Assembly: GCF_000214355.1 (NCBI RefSeq)
Contig: NC_015577.1
Coordinates: 1,287,121-1,351,120, forward strand
Reading direction: 5' to 3'
DNA length: 64,000 nt
DNA from: Leadbettera azotonutricia ZAS-9
Lineage (GTDB): Bacteria; Spirochaetota; Spirochaetia; Treponematales; Breznakiellaceae
Part shown: piece by piece, positions 1 to 9,667 of the stretch
How positions within the stretch are numbered: the first letter of the stretch is position 1
How the letters are laid out: every line of letters starts with the position of its first letter
Translations under genes and position numbers: made by a program
The notes under the pieces: generated by a model
What the model was told of the DNA's origin: nothing
The model's input: only the letters and a program-made list of their open reading frames with translations
Databases searched by the model: none

Positions 1-25
1 CAAGTGAATGATCAAGGAACCAGGT

Positions 26-1294
26 ATGGCCAATAAAAGAGGAATAATTTTTCTGCTTTCAATTTTGATATTCCCGGTCCTTCTTTTTTCCCAGGAAGAT
101 CCTGATTTTGATCCTGAGCCCGAGCTGCCTCCGGCCATGGATCAGGCGCCGGCTGTGCCCGAAACAAATCCCGATTCTACTGCTTTCCGCATTCAGGGGG
201 CGGAGGGCGCCCTGAATTTTATCCAGCGTCTGTCATGGGAGAAGGCAGTGTACGCTTCCCGCTACGAGATAGTCGTGCAGGTGAAGCGGGTAAACACTTT
301 TGTCGAAGTAATGCGGTACATAGTGGAAGAAAATTTTGTGGAAATTTCAGTGCCCGCAGGCGAATACCGCTATAAAATTTCCAGCTTCAATGTTTTGGGC
401 CGCCTTGACAGGGAATTCCCCTGGGTTTCTTTCACTGTAATCCAGGCCCAGCAGCCAAGCGTCTTTAGCTATCTTCCCGAAAATTTTTACTTTGACCGTC
501 TCTCCCTCAGGATGATACGCATTGAAGGGGTCAACCTCCTCATGAATTCTGAAATTTACCTCCTCCGCCGCAATGAAGATCCCGCTGAGGAAGAAGCAAA
601 GATCATCCCCCGCGAAATAAGGCGCAACGACCTTGGGGAATTTGCGGACCTTTTTTTCTTTGAAGAAGACCTGGTCGCGGGCCTCTATGACATCATCGTG
701 AAGAACCCCGGAGGCCTTGAAACTGCCGCAGGGCCTTTCGGCATTTCGGTGGCCAAGCCTTACGATATCAATGTATCGGGAGCTTATGCCCCTATGGTAA
801 AGCTCTACGGGAATACCGCCTATGTTATCGAGTCTGCGGCTATCCCCCTGGGTTTTGGGGCAAGGGGCAGCTTTGTCCCTTTTAAGTGGGACATAGGTTT
901 TTTGGGGGTAGAGGCGAACCTTAACTGGGCATATTTTTCCATGGATTCTGAAGATCCCAACGGCCGCCCTGTCAGCACCAGGGCAAGCATGCTCAGCTTC
1001 CATGTGGGCCCCCTCTACCAGTACTGGTTCAAAAAGAACGTTCTGGCCCTTAACGCCCGCGCCGGCCTGGGCATAAGCAGCCTCCTCAATTATCATTTCG
1101 AATACGCCGATACCGGCGCGGCGTCAGAGTCTCTAAACTCTGCGTTTTTTTCCGTTGCCGTAGGCGCATCGGTTCAATATTTATTTTACAACCAGATCTT
1201 TGCCGAAGTAGGCATTGATTTCATGCACGCTGCCGCTTCGGACCTTCCCATGGGTTTCCTCCGATTTGCTTTAACCGCTGGATGGCAGTTCTAA
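26..1294 (+). CDS. Outer-membrane beta-barrel protein with N-terminal FN3/IPT-like domains
   Basis: First gene of the exopolysaccharide operon. The ATG at 26 is chosen over the in-frame ATG at 8 because AAGGA (14-18) lies 7 bases before it and the protein then begins with a clean signal peptide (MANKRG, hydrophobic stretch, LLFSQ). After an acidic Pro-rich linker come a fibronectin-III-like segment (about residues 45-140, with a GEYRYKISSFN strand) and an IPT/TIG-like segment (about 150-245, with GLYDIIVKNPGG). The last 170 residues alternate polar and aromatic residues and end in WQF; a terminal aromatic is typical of outer-membrane barrels. It abuts the CotH-like gene with no gap. Possible role: outer-membrane port or anchor for the polymer, in place of BcsC/AlgE; this is inference. 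No known family was recognised with certainty. Confidence 0.75.
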   Translation: MANKRGIIFLLSILIFPVLLFSQEDPDFDPEPELPPAMDQAPAVPETNPDSTAFRIQGAEGALNFIQRLSWEKAVYASRYEIVVQVKRVNTFVEVMRYIVEENFVEISVPAGEYRYKISSFNVLGRLDREFPWVSFTVIQAQQPSVFSYLPENFYFDRLSLRMIRIEGVNLLMNSEIYLLRRNEDPAEEEAKIIPREIRRNDLGEFADLFFFEEDLVAGLYDIIVKNPGGLETAAGPFGISVAKPYDINVSGAYAPMVKLYGNTAYVIESAAIPLGFGARGSFVPFKWDIGFLGVEANLNWAYFSMDSEDPNGRPVSTRASMLSFHVGPLYQYWFKKNVLALNARAGLGISSLLNYHFEYADTGAASESLNSAFFSVAVGASVQYLFYNQIFAEVGIDFMHAAASDLPMGFLRFALTAGWQF

Positions 1295-2839
1295 ATGGAA
1301 AAGATATTGCCGTTTTTACTGTTGCTGGGAGCAGCGTTCTCGGGATGCAGCAATGGCATCTACGTTCCCCCGGAAGAGCCGCCGTCAGGGGCCGAAGTTT
1401 CCGGGCGGTTTCGGGAACACCTGAATGACGATTTCACTGTCGATTTAGGATTTGAAAGCCATCTCCCCATTGTTGTGGTTGATACCCAGGGGGAATCCTT
1501 TGAACTGACCCGGTATTGGAATAGTGAAAGTGGGTATGCCGTGCCAATTCCCGGGGCGAAACTTTACATGGCAAGCGTTATCTCCGTCTATGACGCCGGC
1601 GCCGCGCTTAATAAGATCACCGATACCCCCGCATACCAAACCGATGCCCATATAAGGCTTTCTCTTGAACCTTTGGCGCCTTTTGACCCGGTGGAAAAAG
1701 TGGACTACCAGATAAATCTGCGGGATCAGGGCGGAAACGACAAAAAACTTGCCCTGCTGGGCATGAAAAGCCGCAGCGAATGGATACTGCGAGGCAACTC
1801 AAGCGACGGATCACTGATCCGGAATTATCTTGCCAGGGAGGTTTCTAAACAGGTAATGCATAATACTCCGGATTTGCGTTTTTGTGAGCTTTTAATTAAG
1901 TCTACCGGAGGCTACGAATACAGGGGAGTGTATACCTTATGCGAGACTGTGGGCGAGGGGGAAGGTCTGCTTGATTTGGACGGCAATTTGCCGCCCTTCA
2001 GGAAAAAGCTTGAGAGAGTTTTCGCCGGGAGTCAAGGATCAGTAAGTTATATCACCTGGCGCAGCCCCTACAATTCAGAATCGATATTTTTAAACACCTA
2101 CGCCATGAATGAAGGTTTTGCCGATAACGGATTTGAATTGATATATCCGTTCAAAGAGCTTTCCAGAAACGATCTTGAAAAAATAGAAGAAAATATCAGT
2201 CAAGCCGAGCAGGTTTTGTATTCCGACATTCCTGTTGTTTATGTGAATTACCCGAAATATATTGATGTGGATTTTTTTGTTGATTACTTTATAATAAATG
2301 AATATTTTATGAACTACCGTATCGGCTATTCAGGTGTGTATATTTATAAAAGTCCTTACGGGAAAATCCGAGTCGGCGTTCTGAACGATAACCTTTCCAG
2401 TTTTGATAATGACAAAAATCTGTCCGCTGATCCTGGCAGGACAATGTTTGCCGAAACTCCTTGGTTTATCCGGTTCATCAGAGATAAGGCGTTTCTGCAA
2501 AAATTGGAAAGCCGCTATTCCCTGCTCAAGAGGGGTGTTTTGTCCGACGTGAATATGATTTCACTGGTTGACGGTATCGCCGAATTTCTTGAACCTGCGG
2601 CGGAACGGGATTGGTATCGCTGGGGCGAAAATTATTCGTCGGGCAGTTTCAGCGCCGAACTTATCAAAATCAAATATATGATGGTCCGGCATAACGCGGT
2701 TATCGGCGACGCCATTCGGCGCATGGGCTGGGAAGAAAACCTGATGGATAGTTCCTACAGTAATCTCCGTTCGTCGTTGTATTTTTTTGGTTTTGTGGCC
2801 TTGTTTGTACTGTGCGTCCGCATCGGAAGGTATCATTAA
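1295..2839 (+). CDS. CotH-family lipoprotein with C-terminal membrane anchor
   Basis: Resembles the CotH (spore-coat H protein kinase-like) family: a strand with W-I-L-R-G-N followed by a helix SLIRNYLAREVSKQV, then a hairpin with EYRGVYTLCET. The N-terminus is a lipoprotein signal with lipobox FSGC. Where active CotH kinases carry a W-D-F-(N/D) metal-binding motif this protein reads L-N-D-N (N364-N366), so it may be non-catalytic. Unusually it ends in a hydrophobic helix (about residues 490-510, SSLYFFGFVALFVLC) followed by a basic tail, giving a periplasmic domain tethered at the C-terminus, the same topology as BcsB of cellulose synthase. It directly precedes the synthase gene with a 15-base gap containing a GGGGGGAG ribosome site. 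Role as a BcsB substitute is inference. Confidence 0.75.
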   Translation: MEKILPFLLLLGAAFSGCSNGIYVPPEEPPSGAEVSGRFREHLNDDFTVDLGFESHLPIVVVDTQGESFELTRYWNSESGYAVPIPGAKLYMASVISVYDAGAALNKITDTPAYQTDAHIRLSLEPLAPFDPVEKVDYQINLRDQGGNDKKLALLGMKSRSEWILRGNSSDGSLIRNYLAREVSKQVMHNTPDLRFCELLIKSTGGYEYRGVYTLCETVGEGEGLLDLDGNLPPFRKKLERVFAGSQGSVSYITWRSPYNSESIFLNTYAMNEGFADNGFELIYPFKELSRNDLEKIEENISQAEQVLYSDIPVVYVNYPKYIDVDFFVDYFIINEYFMNYRIGYSGVYIYKSPYGKIRVGVLNDNLSSFDNDKNLSADPGRTMFAETPWFIRFIRDKAFLQKLESRYSLLKRGVLSDVNMISLVDGIAEFLEPAAERDWYRWGENYSSGSFSAELIKIKYMMVRHNAVIGDAIRRMGWEENLMDSSYSNLRSSLYFFGFVALFVLCVRIGRYH

Positions 2840-2854
2840 AGGGGGGAGCGGTAT

Positions 2855-5314
2855 ATGGTTAAGATTGGCGCCTATATTCTATCCAGGTTTGATGTGCTTC
2901 TTAAGTCGGTAAACAAAAGCAGGTCTTCTCTAAAAAACCTGGTGTTTGTCGCGACTATTATCTCCACAGCTGTTTACCTTATATGGCGGATGTTTTTTAC
3001 CCTTCCCTGGCAATACGGAGCCGCGTCTATTATCGCCGGCCTCCTTATGCTCGTATCTGAAATTTTGTCTACCCTGCAGGCATTGGACAAATTCAGCAGT
3101 GTAAAAAAAGGTTTTGAACCTCCGCTTCCCACAATTCCTGATGAATGGTTCTGCGATGTGGACATATTCATTGCGACCCATAATGAATCGGCGGAGATCC
3201 TTTTCAAGACTGTCAACGGCTGTACTCATATGGAGTATCCCGATAAAAACAAGGTTCACGTTTACCTCTGTGACGATGGCAATCGGTCTGAAATAGCCGC
3301 CCTCGCCAAAGAATTGGGAATCGGTTATTTCGGCCTCGCAAGGAATAAGCTGCTCAAAGCAGGCAACCTGAATAACGCTATGCGTCAAACCCATGCGCCC
3401 CTCTGCGTTACCTTCGACGCCGACATGATCCCTACCCGGTATATGCTCACAAAAACTGTCCCGTATTTTTATCTGCCCTTTATGAAGCAGCTTCCTGACG
3501 ACAGATGGATACTGCGCGAACTGGGCGAGATTGATCCCGATTACCGGATCGGTTTTATCCAGACGCCCCAGAGTTTTTATAACCCTGATCTGTTTCAGTA
3601 CAATCTCTATTCTGAAGGCCGCATCCCCAATGAGCAGGATTATTTCTTTAGGGAAATTAATGTCATTAGGAACGCTTCCAATGCGCCTATCTACGCTGGT
3701 TCGAATACGGTCATTTCTCGTATCGCTTTGGAGCAGGTTGGTTACATAGCCACAGGTACCATTACCGAAGACTTTGCCACGGGGCTCAAGATACAGCGCA
3801 AAGGCTGGATCACTTATGGTACCTCCACGCCGCTGGCTCACGGCCTCGCTCCCGATGATATCGAAAGTCTCGTCAAACAGCGGGAACGCTGGGGACGGGG
3901 GTGTATCCAGAGTTTGCAGAACATGAATATCGTCGGCATGAAAGACCTGCCCTTCCTGTCCAAGATAAGTTATATAAACTGTTATTTTTACTGGTGGTCC
4001 TTTTTGGCACGGTTCATATTTATAGCTGCCCCCATTTTGTTCGCGGTTTTTCATTTACGGATTCTGGTTTGTTCGGTACAGCAGTTTTTCATTTTTTGGC
4101 TGCCCTATTTTATCCTTTCCAGTATCACGTCAAAACTAACTGCCGGGGCAACCCGCAACCAGCACTGGAACGGTGTTATTGATACCATCATGTTCCCATA
4201 CCTGATGGTGCCTATCGTTAAGGAGGCCCTGGGGTTTAAGCTGGAGAAATTTGCCGTAACCAGAAAAGACAAGGCAACCGGCGAACAAAAATCTACGTTC
4301 TATTGGGCGCTGCCTCATTTGATGCTGCTGATATCATGCTTGGCCGCGCTCGGTATCTGCGTCAAGCTGACCCTTCAGTCGGCGACAATGTACAACATTG
4401 TCATGATGTACTGGCTTGTCATCAACAGCAAGAACCTGGTTCTGGCGATCTTTTTCATGATGGGGAGGAAAAATACCCGCAGTACAGAGCGTTTCTATGT
4501 TACTCTGCCCATAACAATTCACGGCGAATTCGGCGATATCCACGCCATGACAACAGATATTTCCGAGGAGGGGCTCGCCTTCACTATAGACAGGCCGGAA
4601 TTTATTTCCCCCGATACTGATTTGAGCCTGATTCTGGAAGCTCCCCCCTATACGGCTAAAATGGTAGTCCGGGTACTCCATATAGATAACAGAAACAACA
4701 ATGCCTGGAAATACTGCGTCCGCATCCTCACCCTTGACCGATATAATATCCGGCAGTATTTTCAGATTATTTATGATCGCCACCATTCCCTGCCGGATAA
4801 AATCGCCGAAAACTGGAGCCTCTATGACGATTATCAAATACAGCTTAACAAGCGATCTTCACTCCAGATTAACGCTCAAAGGAAACTGCCTCGTGTCGAG
4901 TTGAGTGCCATCGCCGCCCGTTCCGACGGGAGTGTGTGTATGGTGACAAGTTTTAATTACTATTACTTAAGCTTCAGGTTTTTCTCTCCCTGGCCGGAAG
5001 GCGATGACGAGGATGAGGTGAGGGCGCGGAGGAACAGGCCCGCCTGTGAGATTTTTGACGAAGCATATATGGAATTTGAGGGATATAATAATCTTCCGTT
5101 TCATATTGCCATAGAAAACAAGCTGCCTGGCGGGGATATACTGTTTTCAGTCATTAATTGGAGGACCCTTCTCAACAACAAGGATTACCCGTCCCTGATA
5201 GACAAGTGGGTGGCAGGAGTCAAAATGGAAGCCCTTATCCGGGGTGAGCGTAGTCTTCCCGAACTTCCGCCTGCCGACGAATATGCGGAGATATTGGAAG
5301 AGGCTTTTGTATGA
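2855..5314 (+). CDS. bcsA: Cellulose synthase-like GT2 with PilZ domain (BcsA type)
   Basis: Processive family-2 glycosyltransferase that would polymerise a UDP-sugar and pass the chain through its own membrane channel. All signature residues are visible: DD at 140-141, DxD at 188-190, TED ending at D306, and QRERW at 342-346. Membrane helices flank the GT domain (two near residues 28-75, several between 370 and 535). The C-terminal part carries a PilZ c-di-GMP-binding domain with RSTER (542-546) and DISEEG (568-573), so the enzyme should be switched on by c-di-GMP. About 150 extra residues follow the PilZ domain. Family knowledge: this GT2-plus-PilZ layout is that of BcsA. The exact product (cellulose or another beta-glucan) cannot be told from sequence. 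No bcsB, bcsC or bcsZ homologue is adjacent. Confidence 0.9.
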   Translation: MVKIGAYILSRFDVLLKSVNKSRSSLKNLVFVATIISTAVYLIWRMFFTLPWQYGAASIIAGLLMLVSEILSTLQALDKFSSVKKGFEPPLPTIPDEWFCDVDIFIATHNESAEILFKTVNGCTHMEYPDKNKVHVYLCDDGNRSEIAALAKELGIGYFGLARNKLLKAGNLNNAMRQTHAPLCVTFDADMIPTRYMLTKTVPYFYLPFMKQLPDDRWILRELGEIDPDYRIGFIQTPQSFYNPDLFQYNLYSEGRIPNEQDYFFREINVIRNASNAPIYAGSNTVISRIALEQVGYIATGTITEDFATGLKIQRKGWITYGTSTPLAHGLAPDDIESLVKQRERWGRGCIQSLQNMNIVGMKDLPFLSKISYINCYFYWWSFLARFIFIAAPILFAVFHLRILVCSVQQFFIFWLPYFILSSITSKLTAGATRNQHWNGVIDTIMFPYLMVPIVKEALGFKLEKFAVTRKDKATGEQKSTFYWALPHLMLLISCLAALGICVKLTLQSATMYNIVMMYWLVINSKNLVLAIFFMMGRKNTRSTERFYVTLPITIHGEFGDIHAMTTDISEEGLAFTIDRPEFISPDTDLSLILEAPPYTAKMVVRVLHIDNRNNNAWKYCVRILTLDRYNIRQYFQIIYDRHHSLPDKIAENWSLYDDYQIQLNKRSSLQINAQRKLPRVELSAIAARSDGSVCMVTSFNYYYLSFRFFSPWPEGDDEDEVRARRNRPACEIFDEAYMEFEGYNNLPFHIAIENKLPGGDILFSVINWRTLLNNKDYPSLIDKWVAGVKMEALIRGERSLPELPPADEYAEILEEAFV

Positions 5315-5508
5315 ACGACGTTTTGCCTCAAACTCTTGAACCTGTACGGTATTTTCTCGAAACCCTGAATTCGGATCGTTGGTTTTGGGTTTTCCGTATC
5401 GCTTTCGCCGTCTGTATGGTTTTTTCGGCGGTGATTTTTATTTTTTTCAGGAAACGGCTTCCCAATGATGAGGAACTAGCTAGAAAGAAAAAAAAGAAAA
5501 AGATATAA
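5311..5508 (+). CDS. Small single-pass membrane protein with lysine-rich tail
   Basis: A 65-residue protein whose ATGA overlaps the stop of the synthase gene, indicating translational coupling. It has one hydrophobic helix (about residues 24-46) followed by a charged segment and a run of six lysines near the C-terminus, which predicts N-out/C-in topology by the positive-inside rule. No family was recognised. The coupling suggests a small subunit of the synthase complex, comparable in size to BcsF of enterobacteria, but no sequence similarity is claimed. Confidence 0.7.
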   Translation: MNDVLPQTLEPVRYFLETLNSDRWFWVFRIAFAVCMVFSAVIFIFFRKRLPNDEELARKKKKKKI

Positions 5509-5537
5509 TAAGGCAGAGCTACAAAAAGGGGTAATGA

Positions 5538-6980
5538 TTGCTATTTTCCAGCCTACTGTTTTTATTTTATTTTCTTCCCATTACACTGGCAGTAAACTAT
5601 TTTTTGTCCTTTAACCGGCTTTTGCAAAATATATGGCTGTTAGCTATGAGCCTTTTTTTCTACGCCTGGGGCGAGCCGCTCTATGTATTGCTGATGATTT
5701 TTTCGATAATGGTGAACTGGGCTTTTGGTCTCGTCGTTGATAAAGTGAAGGATAATAAAAAGCAGGTCAGGATTACTGTAATCACGACCTGCGTCGTCAA
5801 CCTTGCGATCCTGTTTGTTTTTAAATACCTTGGCTTTGTGGTGAGTAATATCAATATGGTCGCAGGCCGCAATCTGATAAATTTTACCAGTATGGCCCTG
5901 CCTCTGGGTATTTCGTTTTATACTTTTCAGTCCATGTCCTATGTCATTGATATCAGCCGCAATGACGCCAAGGTGGAAAAGAACCCTTTTTACGTAGGCC
6001 TTTATGTCGCGTTTTTTCCTCAGCTCGTCGCCGGACCCATCGTCCGCTATACGGATGTCGCCGATCAGATCCTTAACCGCCGTTTTAACGGGGCTATTTT
6101 TTTTGAAGGATGCTGCCAGTTTATTTCAGGCATGGGGAAGAAAGTGCTTATCTCCAACGCTATGGCCATGATCGCGGATAATATTTTCAACCTTTCCGCT
6201 ATGGGCCACCATGTTTACAATGTCCCTGTAACTCTCGCCTGGCTGGGTCTCGTCGCTTATACCCTGCAGATCTTTTTTGATTTTTCTGGTTATTCCGAAA
6301 TGGCCATAGGTTTGGGCAGGATGTTTGGTTTTGAATTTTTGATGAACTTTAATTACCCCTATATCGCCAAATCAATTGTTGATTTCTGGCGCCGCTGGCA
6401 TATTTCTCTTTCCACGTGGTTCAAAGAATATGTATATATCCCTCTTGGCGGTTCGCGGATGGCTAATAATGATTTGATGGTCCGCAACACCTTCGTGGTG
6501 TGGCTTTTGACCGGCGTTTGGCACGGCGCCGACTGGACCTATATTCTTTGGGGTCTGTGGCATTTCGTGTTCATTATTTTTGAACGCCTCATCAAGTGGG
6601 ACAACTTGAAGATCCCCAATTTCCTGAGGCATGTTTATACCCTGCTGGTGGTAATGATAGGCTGGCTTTTCTTTCGGGCTATTGATTTCTATCAGTTCGC
6701 GCAGTATTTCTTGAACCTGGTGGGGATGAATAACAATGGGTTTTACAGCGACACTGCCTTCATGCTTCTGCGTGAATATTGGGTCTTTTTTCTTTTTGCA
6801 ATTATATCATCAACGCCGGTTATCAAGAACTTTGGCCGTTTAATGAGACTGGAGGTGATGGGTGTTTGGAATTATTTGTATACTTTTTTTATGCCCATTG
6901 GTTATATAACGGTGTTTATTATTAGTATAACCTTCCTGGCCAAGGGGAATTACAACCCCTTTATTTACTTTAATTTTTAG
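5538..6980 (+). CDS. MBOAT family O-acyltransferase (AlgI/WssH-like)
   Basis: Polytopic membrane protein of 480 residues, the usual length for AlgI/DltB-type MBOAT proteins, expected to move acetyl groups from the cytoplasm across the inner membrane for polysaccharide O-acetylation. The family hallmark LTGVWHGADWTYILWG is present with the invariant histidine at H329; the conserved LPLGISFYTFQSMSYVID and FPQLVAGPIVRY segments also match. The start is a TTG at 5538 placed 7 bases after AGGGG; no in-frame ATG gives the conserved N-terminal SSLLFLFYFLP. It sits between the small membrane protein and the DHHW acetyltransferase, the same pairing found in alginate and acetylated-cellulose (wss) operons. 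Confidence 0.93.
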   Translation: MLFSSLLFLFYFLPITLAVNYFLSFNRLLQNIWLLAMSLFFYAWGEPLYVLLMIFSIMVNWAFGLVVDKVKDNKKQVRITVITTCVVNLAILFVFKYLGFVVSNINMVAGRNLINFTSMALPLGISFYTFQSMSYVIDISRNDAKVEKNPFYVGLYVAFFPQLVAGPIVRYTDVADQILNRRFNGAIFFEGCCQFISGMGKKVLISNAMAMIADNIFNLSAMGHHVYNVPVTLAWLGLVAYTLQIFFDFSGYSEMAIGLGRMFGFEFLMNFNYPYIAKSIVDFWRRWHISLSTWFKEYVYIPLGGSRMANNDLMVRNTFVVWLLTGVWHGADWTYILWGLWHFVFIIFERLIKWDNLKIPNFLRHVYTLLVVMIGWLFFRAIDFYQFAQYFLNLVGMNNNGFYSDTAFMLLREYWVFFLFAIISSTPVIKNFGRLMRLEVMGVWNYLYTFFMPIGYITVFIISITFLAKGNYNPFIYFNF

Positions 6981-6990
6981 GTATTATGAA

Positions 6991-8307
6991 ATGATAGAAA
7001 TTGACAGCAAGGCAAAAGAAGCAAAACAGATTCTTCTCTATGAGATGGCCCGTCGGCAGACAGGTATTCTGCTTGTTGTTATGATGAGCATATTCAGCCT
7101 GGTAAACGGGGTATGGCAATTCGTCCCTACGCTCTGGACAGGCATTGTATGGTCCCTGCAAAACGCAACAGGCCCGACCGAATTGAAAGGATTTTTATCC
7201 GCCGTAGAAAGCAACCTTGGCGGCGATCTTTTGGGTAAAAACCAGTTTATTGAATTTTATGCATTCATGGAAAAGCTTCAGGGCAAGGAAGAATCGGACA
7301 ATTTCTGGGCGGTCAAGAATAAAGCCGGAGATATCATGTATTCCAATTTTTATCCCGATAATGTGGACAGCCTTGGTGAATGTGTCCGCCGGATTTGGCG
7401 CTTGAAACAAACCGTGGCCCAAACCGGCACCAAAGTATTTTTCGTCATGCCCCCAACCCTGTACATCCGGGGAAAAGAAGACTTCTCCCCCGGCCTCCCT
7501 TACGGCGACTATAACTACCGGGAGGACACATTCCTGTACTGGCTCGATCAATTCGGCATAGACAATCTCGATCTGCGGGAGAGTCTTAAAGATAACAACA
7601 TTGCGCCGGAAGACTATTTTTTCCATACCGATCATCATTGGCGCCTAGAAACCTCCTTTGCCGCATTTGGAGATATTGTTGCGTGGCTGGATGAAACTTT
7701 CGGCGTAGACCTCGATCCGGATCGCTTTTATACTGATATATCGAACTACTATCAACGAACCTATGAAAACGCTTCCTTGGGTTCCTTTGGCAGGAAGACG
7801 GGTATTATTTTTTCCGGTTTGGATGATTTCACCGTGCTATGGCCCAAATTCGACGACCAGACGGATTTTACCTATTATCCCCGTTTTCTCCTGCCCTATT
7901 CCCAGCCCATAAGCGGCCCATTTACGGAATCCCTGTTGTATCCGCGCCTTATTTCCACTGAAAACCCGTATATAAACGATTTTTACGGTGTGTACCAAAG
8001 CGGTATAAAGAGCCATGAAAAAATCATCAACAATAAAAACCCCGATCTCCCCAAAATGCTGCTTATCCGCGATTCTTTCAGTCTTCCTCTGGGCGTTTTC
8101 ATGGCGCCTTTGTTCAGTCAGATAGACTGTATTTGGCCTGCCAACAGCGATAATTTCTTTTTTGACATCGACGCTTACTTGCAAGAGAATCATTTCGATT
8201 TTATAATGATCGAAATGTACCAGGAAAATCTGATAACGAAAAATTTTTACTATAACCCAAATTCCCTGCCGAACGAGCCGTTTTCGGGAGGTATGGAGCA
8301 AGAATGA
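6991..8307 (+). CDS. AlgJ/AlgX-like DHHW-motif SGNH O-acetyltransferase
   Basis: Periplasmic acetyltransferase of the AlgJ/AlgX/WssI group, which takes acetyl from the MBOAT partner and places it on the polymer. An N-terminal membrane helix (about residues 22-44) is followed by the SGNH-like domain. The DHHW motif is D214-H215-H216-W217 in the context FFHTDHHW, and the nucleophile block is D361-S362-F363 in LLIRDSFS. The C-terminal DFIMIEMYQENL strand is also typical. The start codon follows the MBOAT stop by 10 bases with only a weak AGG ribosome site, so translation is probably coupled. The stop overlaps the next ATG in ATGA. Confidence 0.9.
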   Translation: MIEIDSKAKEAKQILLYEMARRQTGILLVVMMSIFSLVNGVWQFVPTLWTGIVWSLQNATGPTELKGFLSAVESNLGGDLLGKNQFIEFYAFMEKLQGKEESDNFWAVKNKAGDIMYSNFYPDNVDSLGECVRRIWRLKQTVAQTGTKVFFVMPPTLYIRGKEDFSPGLPYGDYNYREDTFLYWLDQFGIDNLDLRESLKDNNIAPEDYFFHTDHHWRLETSFAAFGDIVAWLDETFGVDLDPDRFYTDISNYYQRTYENASLGSFGRKTGIIFSGLDDFTVLWPKFDDQTDFTYYPRFLLPYSQPISGPFTESLLYPRLISTENPYINDFYGVYQSGIKSHEKIINNKNPDLPKMLLIRDSFSLPLGVFMAPLFSQIDCIWPANSDNFFFDIDAYLQENHFDFIMIEMYQENLITKNFYYNPNSLPNEPFSGGMEQE

Positions 8308-9650
8308 AAAGATTCAGCGTAATTCCGCTTTTGTTGGTTTTTATTGTATTTTCGGTTTCCGCCCAGGAAGAGGAGGAGGCGCCGGCGCACTCCTCTGTTT
8401 CCGGCGTGATGGATTATATTTCCATAAACAGCTATGGTTATGCGGCCTTTGACCTTGTTAAAATCATCAAACCATCCGATGGCGATCTTAACGTGTCTTC
8501 CGGCATTGATTCCGAGAACGACAATCCCAATGTCGGTCTTACGTTCACAATGAATACCCCGGATAACCGGCTGGGGGCTGTTTTGTCCATCGTGAGCTCC
8601 GGCGAATCTTTCGCCTCGGTAGATTCCGCTGAATTGTGGGTAATGCCGTTCAGCTGGGTACGGCTTGATTTCGGCAAATTTTATAACGATGATCTTCGCG
8701 GGTCCATGATAGCCGGTGGTTTCAATCTTGGTACAGGTTCAGGGTATTTCAACGAGGATTCGGTATTCCAAAGGTTCGACGGCAGTTCGGGAACCAACGT
8801 TCTGTTAAAGTTGACCCCAGCCATTGAGGGGCTTTCGTTTTATGCCTTTTTTAACCCTCTTAATGCGGCGGGCCCCGGAAGCCTCGGTATCGAAGATGTT
8901 ACTGATTCAAAAACCCTATTGCTAAGCGGTCAATACGCAGCTGCTTATGATTTTTGGAATGTCGGCCTGTTCAGGCTTCAATACATTGGAGGCGAGAAGG
9001 AGCGGATTGATTCCCGGGTGTATTCATTGTTTAACCGTCTTGGCGCCGTCAACTCTCTGAACCCTTCAGTTTCGTATCCAATGTCTGTACAGGCGGCGGC
9101 GGCAATTTCGCTGATTCAAAATCTATCTATGGAATTTGGCGTAACGTACCCCCTGTATATATCAGATGAAAGTGGCAGCCTGCAAAGACCGCTAGTCGTT
9201 TCGGCGGGAGGTAAATATACCCTGGATTCTTTTAGTTTCAGCGGAGTGTTTACCGGGAGTTTCCTGGGTTCTTCCCAGGAAAACGATTATACCCAAAAAA
9301 TAAAAAACGCCTTCGGCAACGTGTACGGAATTTCTCTGGGCGCCGCTTACAATGCAGGACTTTTTTCTCTGGGTATGAACTTTAAGGCCCAGTATAAAGA
9401 TAAAGACAAGAGCAATATTTATAAAAAAGACGATCCCCAGTCAGATAACGCCGCCTTTTCCAGTGGAGTGTCGTTATGGATATCAAAAACTTTTTTAAGC
9501 GGTTATGTACAGCTTGGAGTTAATCTTACGTTCCCTGCTCTCAACGCTTTTAGCACGGGTTACAGCGTTTATGATCCGTATTCCTGGGCAAAGCCTTCGC
9601 GCTCTCCCTGGATAATCACGGTTCCCATTAGTTTCAGTTATTATATCTAA
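8304..9650 (+). CDS. Outer-membrane beta-barrel (porin-like) protein
   Basis: Begins with a signal peptide (MKRFSVIPLLLVFIVFSVSAQ, cleavage after SA-Q) followed by an acidic EEEE stretch. The rest alternates short amphipathic strands with Gly/Ser/Asp-rich turns, for example FYAFFNPLN and YGISLGAAYNAG, and ends PISFSYYI with an aromatic-hydrophobic terminus, as expected of a barrel. No specific porin family is recognised. The ATGA overlap with the acetyltransferase places it firmly in the operon. Likely role: export channel or matrix receptor in the outer membrane (inference). Confidence 0.7.
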   Translation: MKRFSVIPLLLVFIVFSVSAQEEEEAPAHSSVSGVMDYISINSYGYAAFDLVKIIKPSDGDLNVSSGIDSENDNPNVGLTFTMNTPDNRLGAVLSIVSSGESFASVDSAELWVMPFSWVRLDFGKFYNDDLRGSMIAGGFNLGTGSGYFNEDSVFQRFDGSSGTNVLLKLTPAIEGLSFYAFFNPLNAAGPGSLGIEDVTDSKTLLLSGQYAAAYDFWNVGLFRLQYIGGEKERIDSRVYSLFNRLGAVNSLNPSVSYPMSVQAAAAISLIQNLSMEFGVTYPLYISDESGSLQRPLVVSAGGKYTLDSFSFSGVFTGSFLGSSQENDYTQKIKNAFGNVYGISLGAAYNAGLFSLGMNFKAQYKDKDKSNIYKKDDPQSDNAAFSSGVSLWISKTFLSGYVQLGVNLTFPALNAFSTGYSVYDPYSWAKPSRSPWIITVPISFSYYI

Positions 9651-9667
9651 GTCAGGGAGTTGAAAAT

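Noticed and set aside
2930-4054. 374-codon minus-strand frame opposite the synthase
   Set aside because: The synthase has all GT2 motifs over the same DNA; the opposite frame has no ribosome site or recognisable domain.
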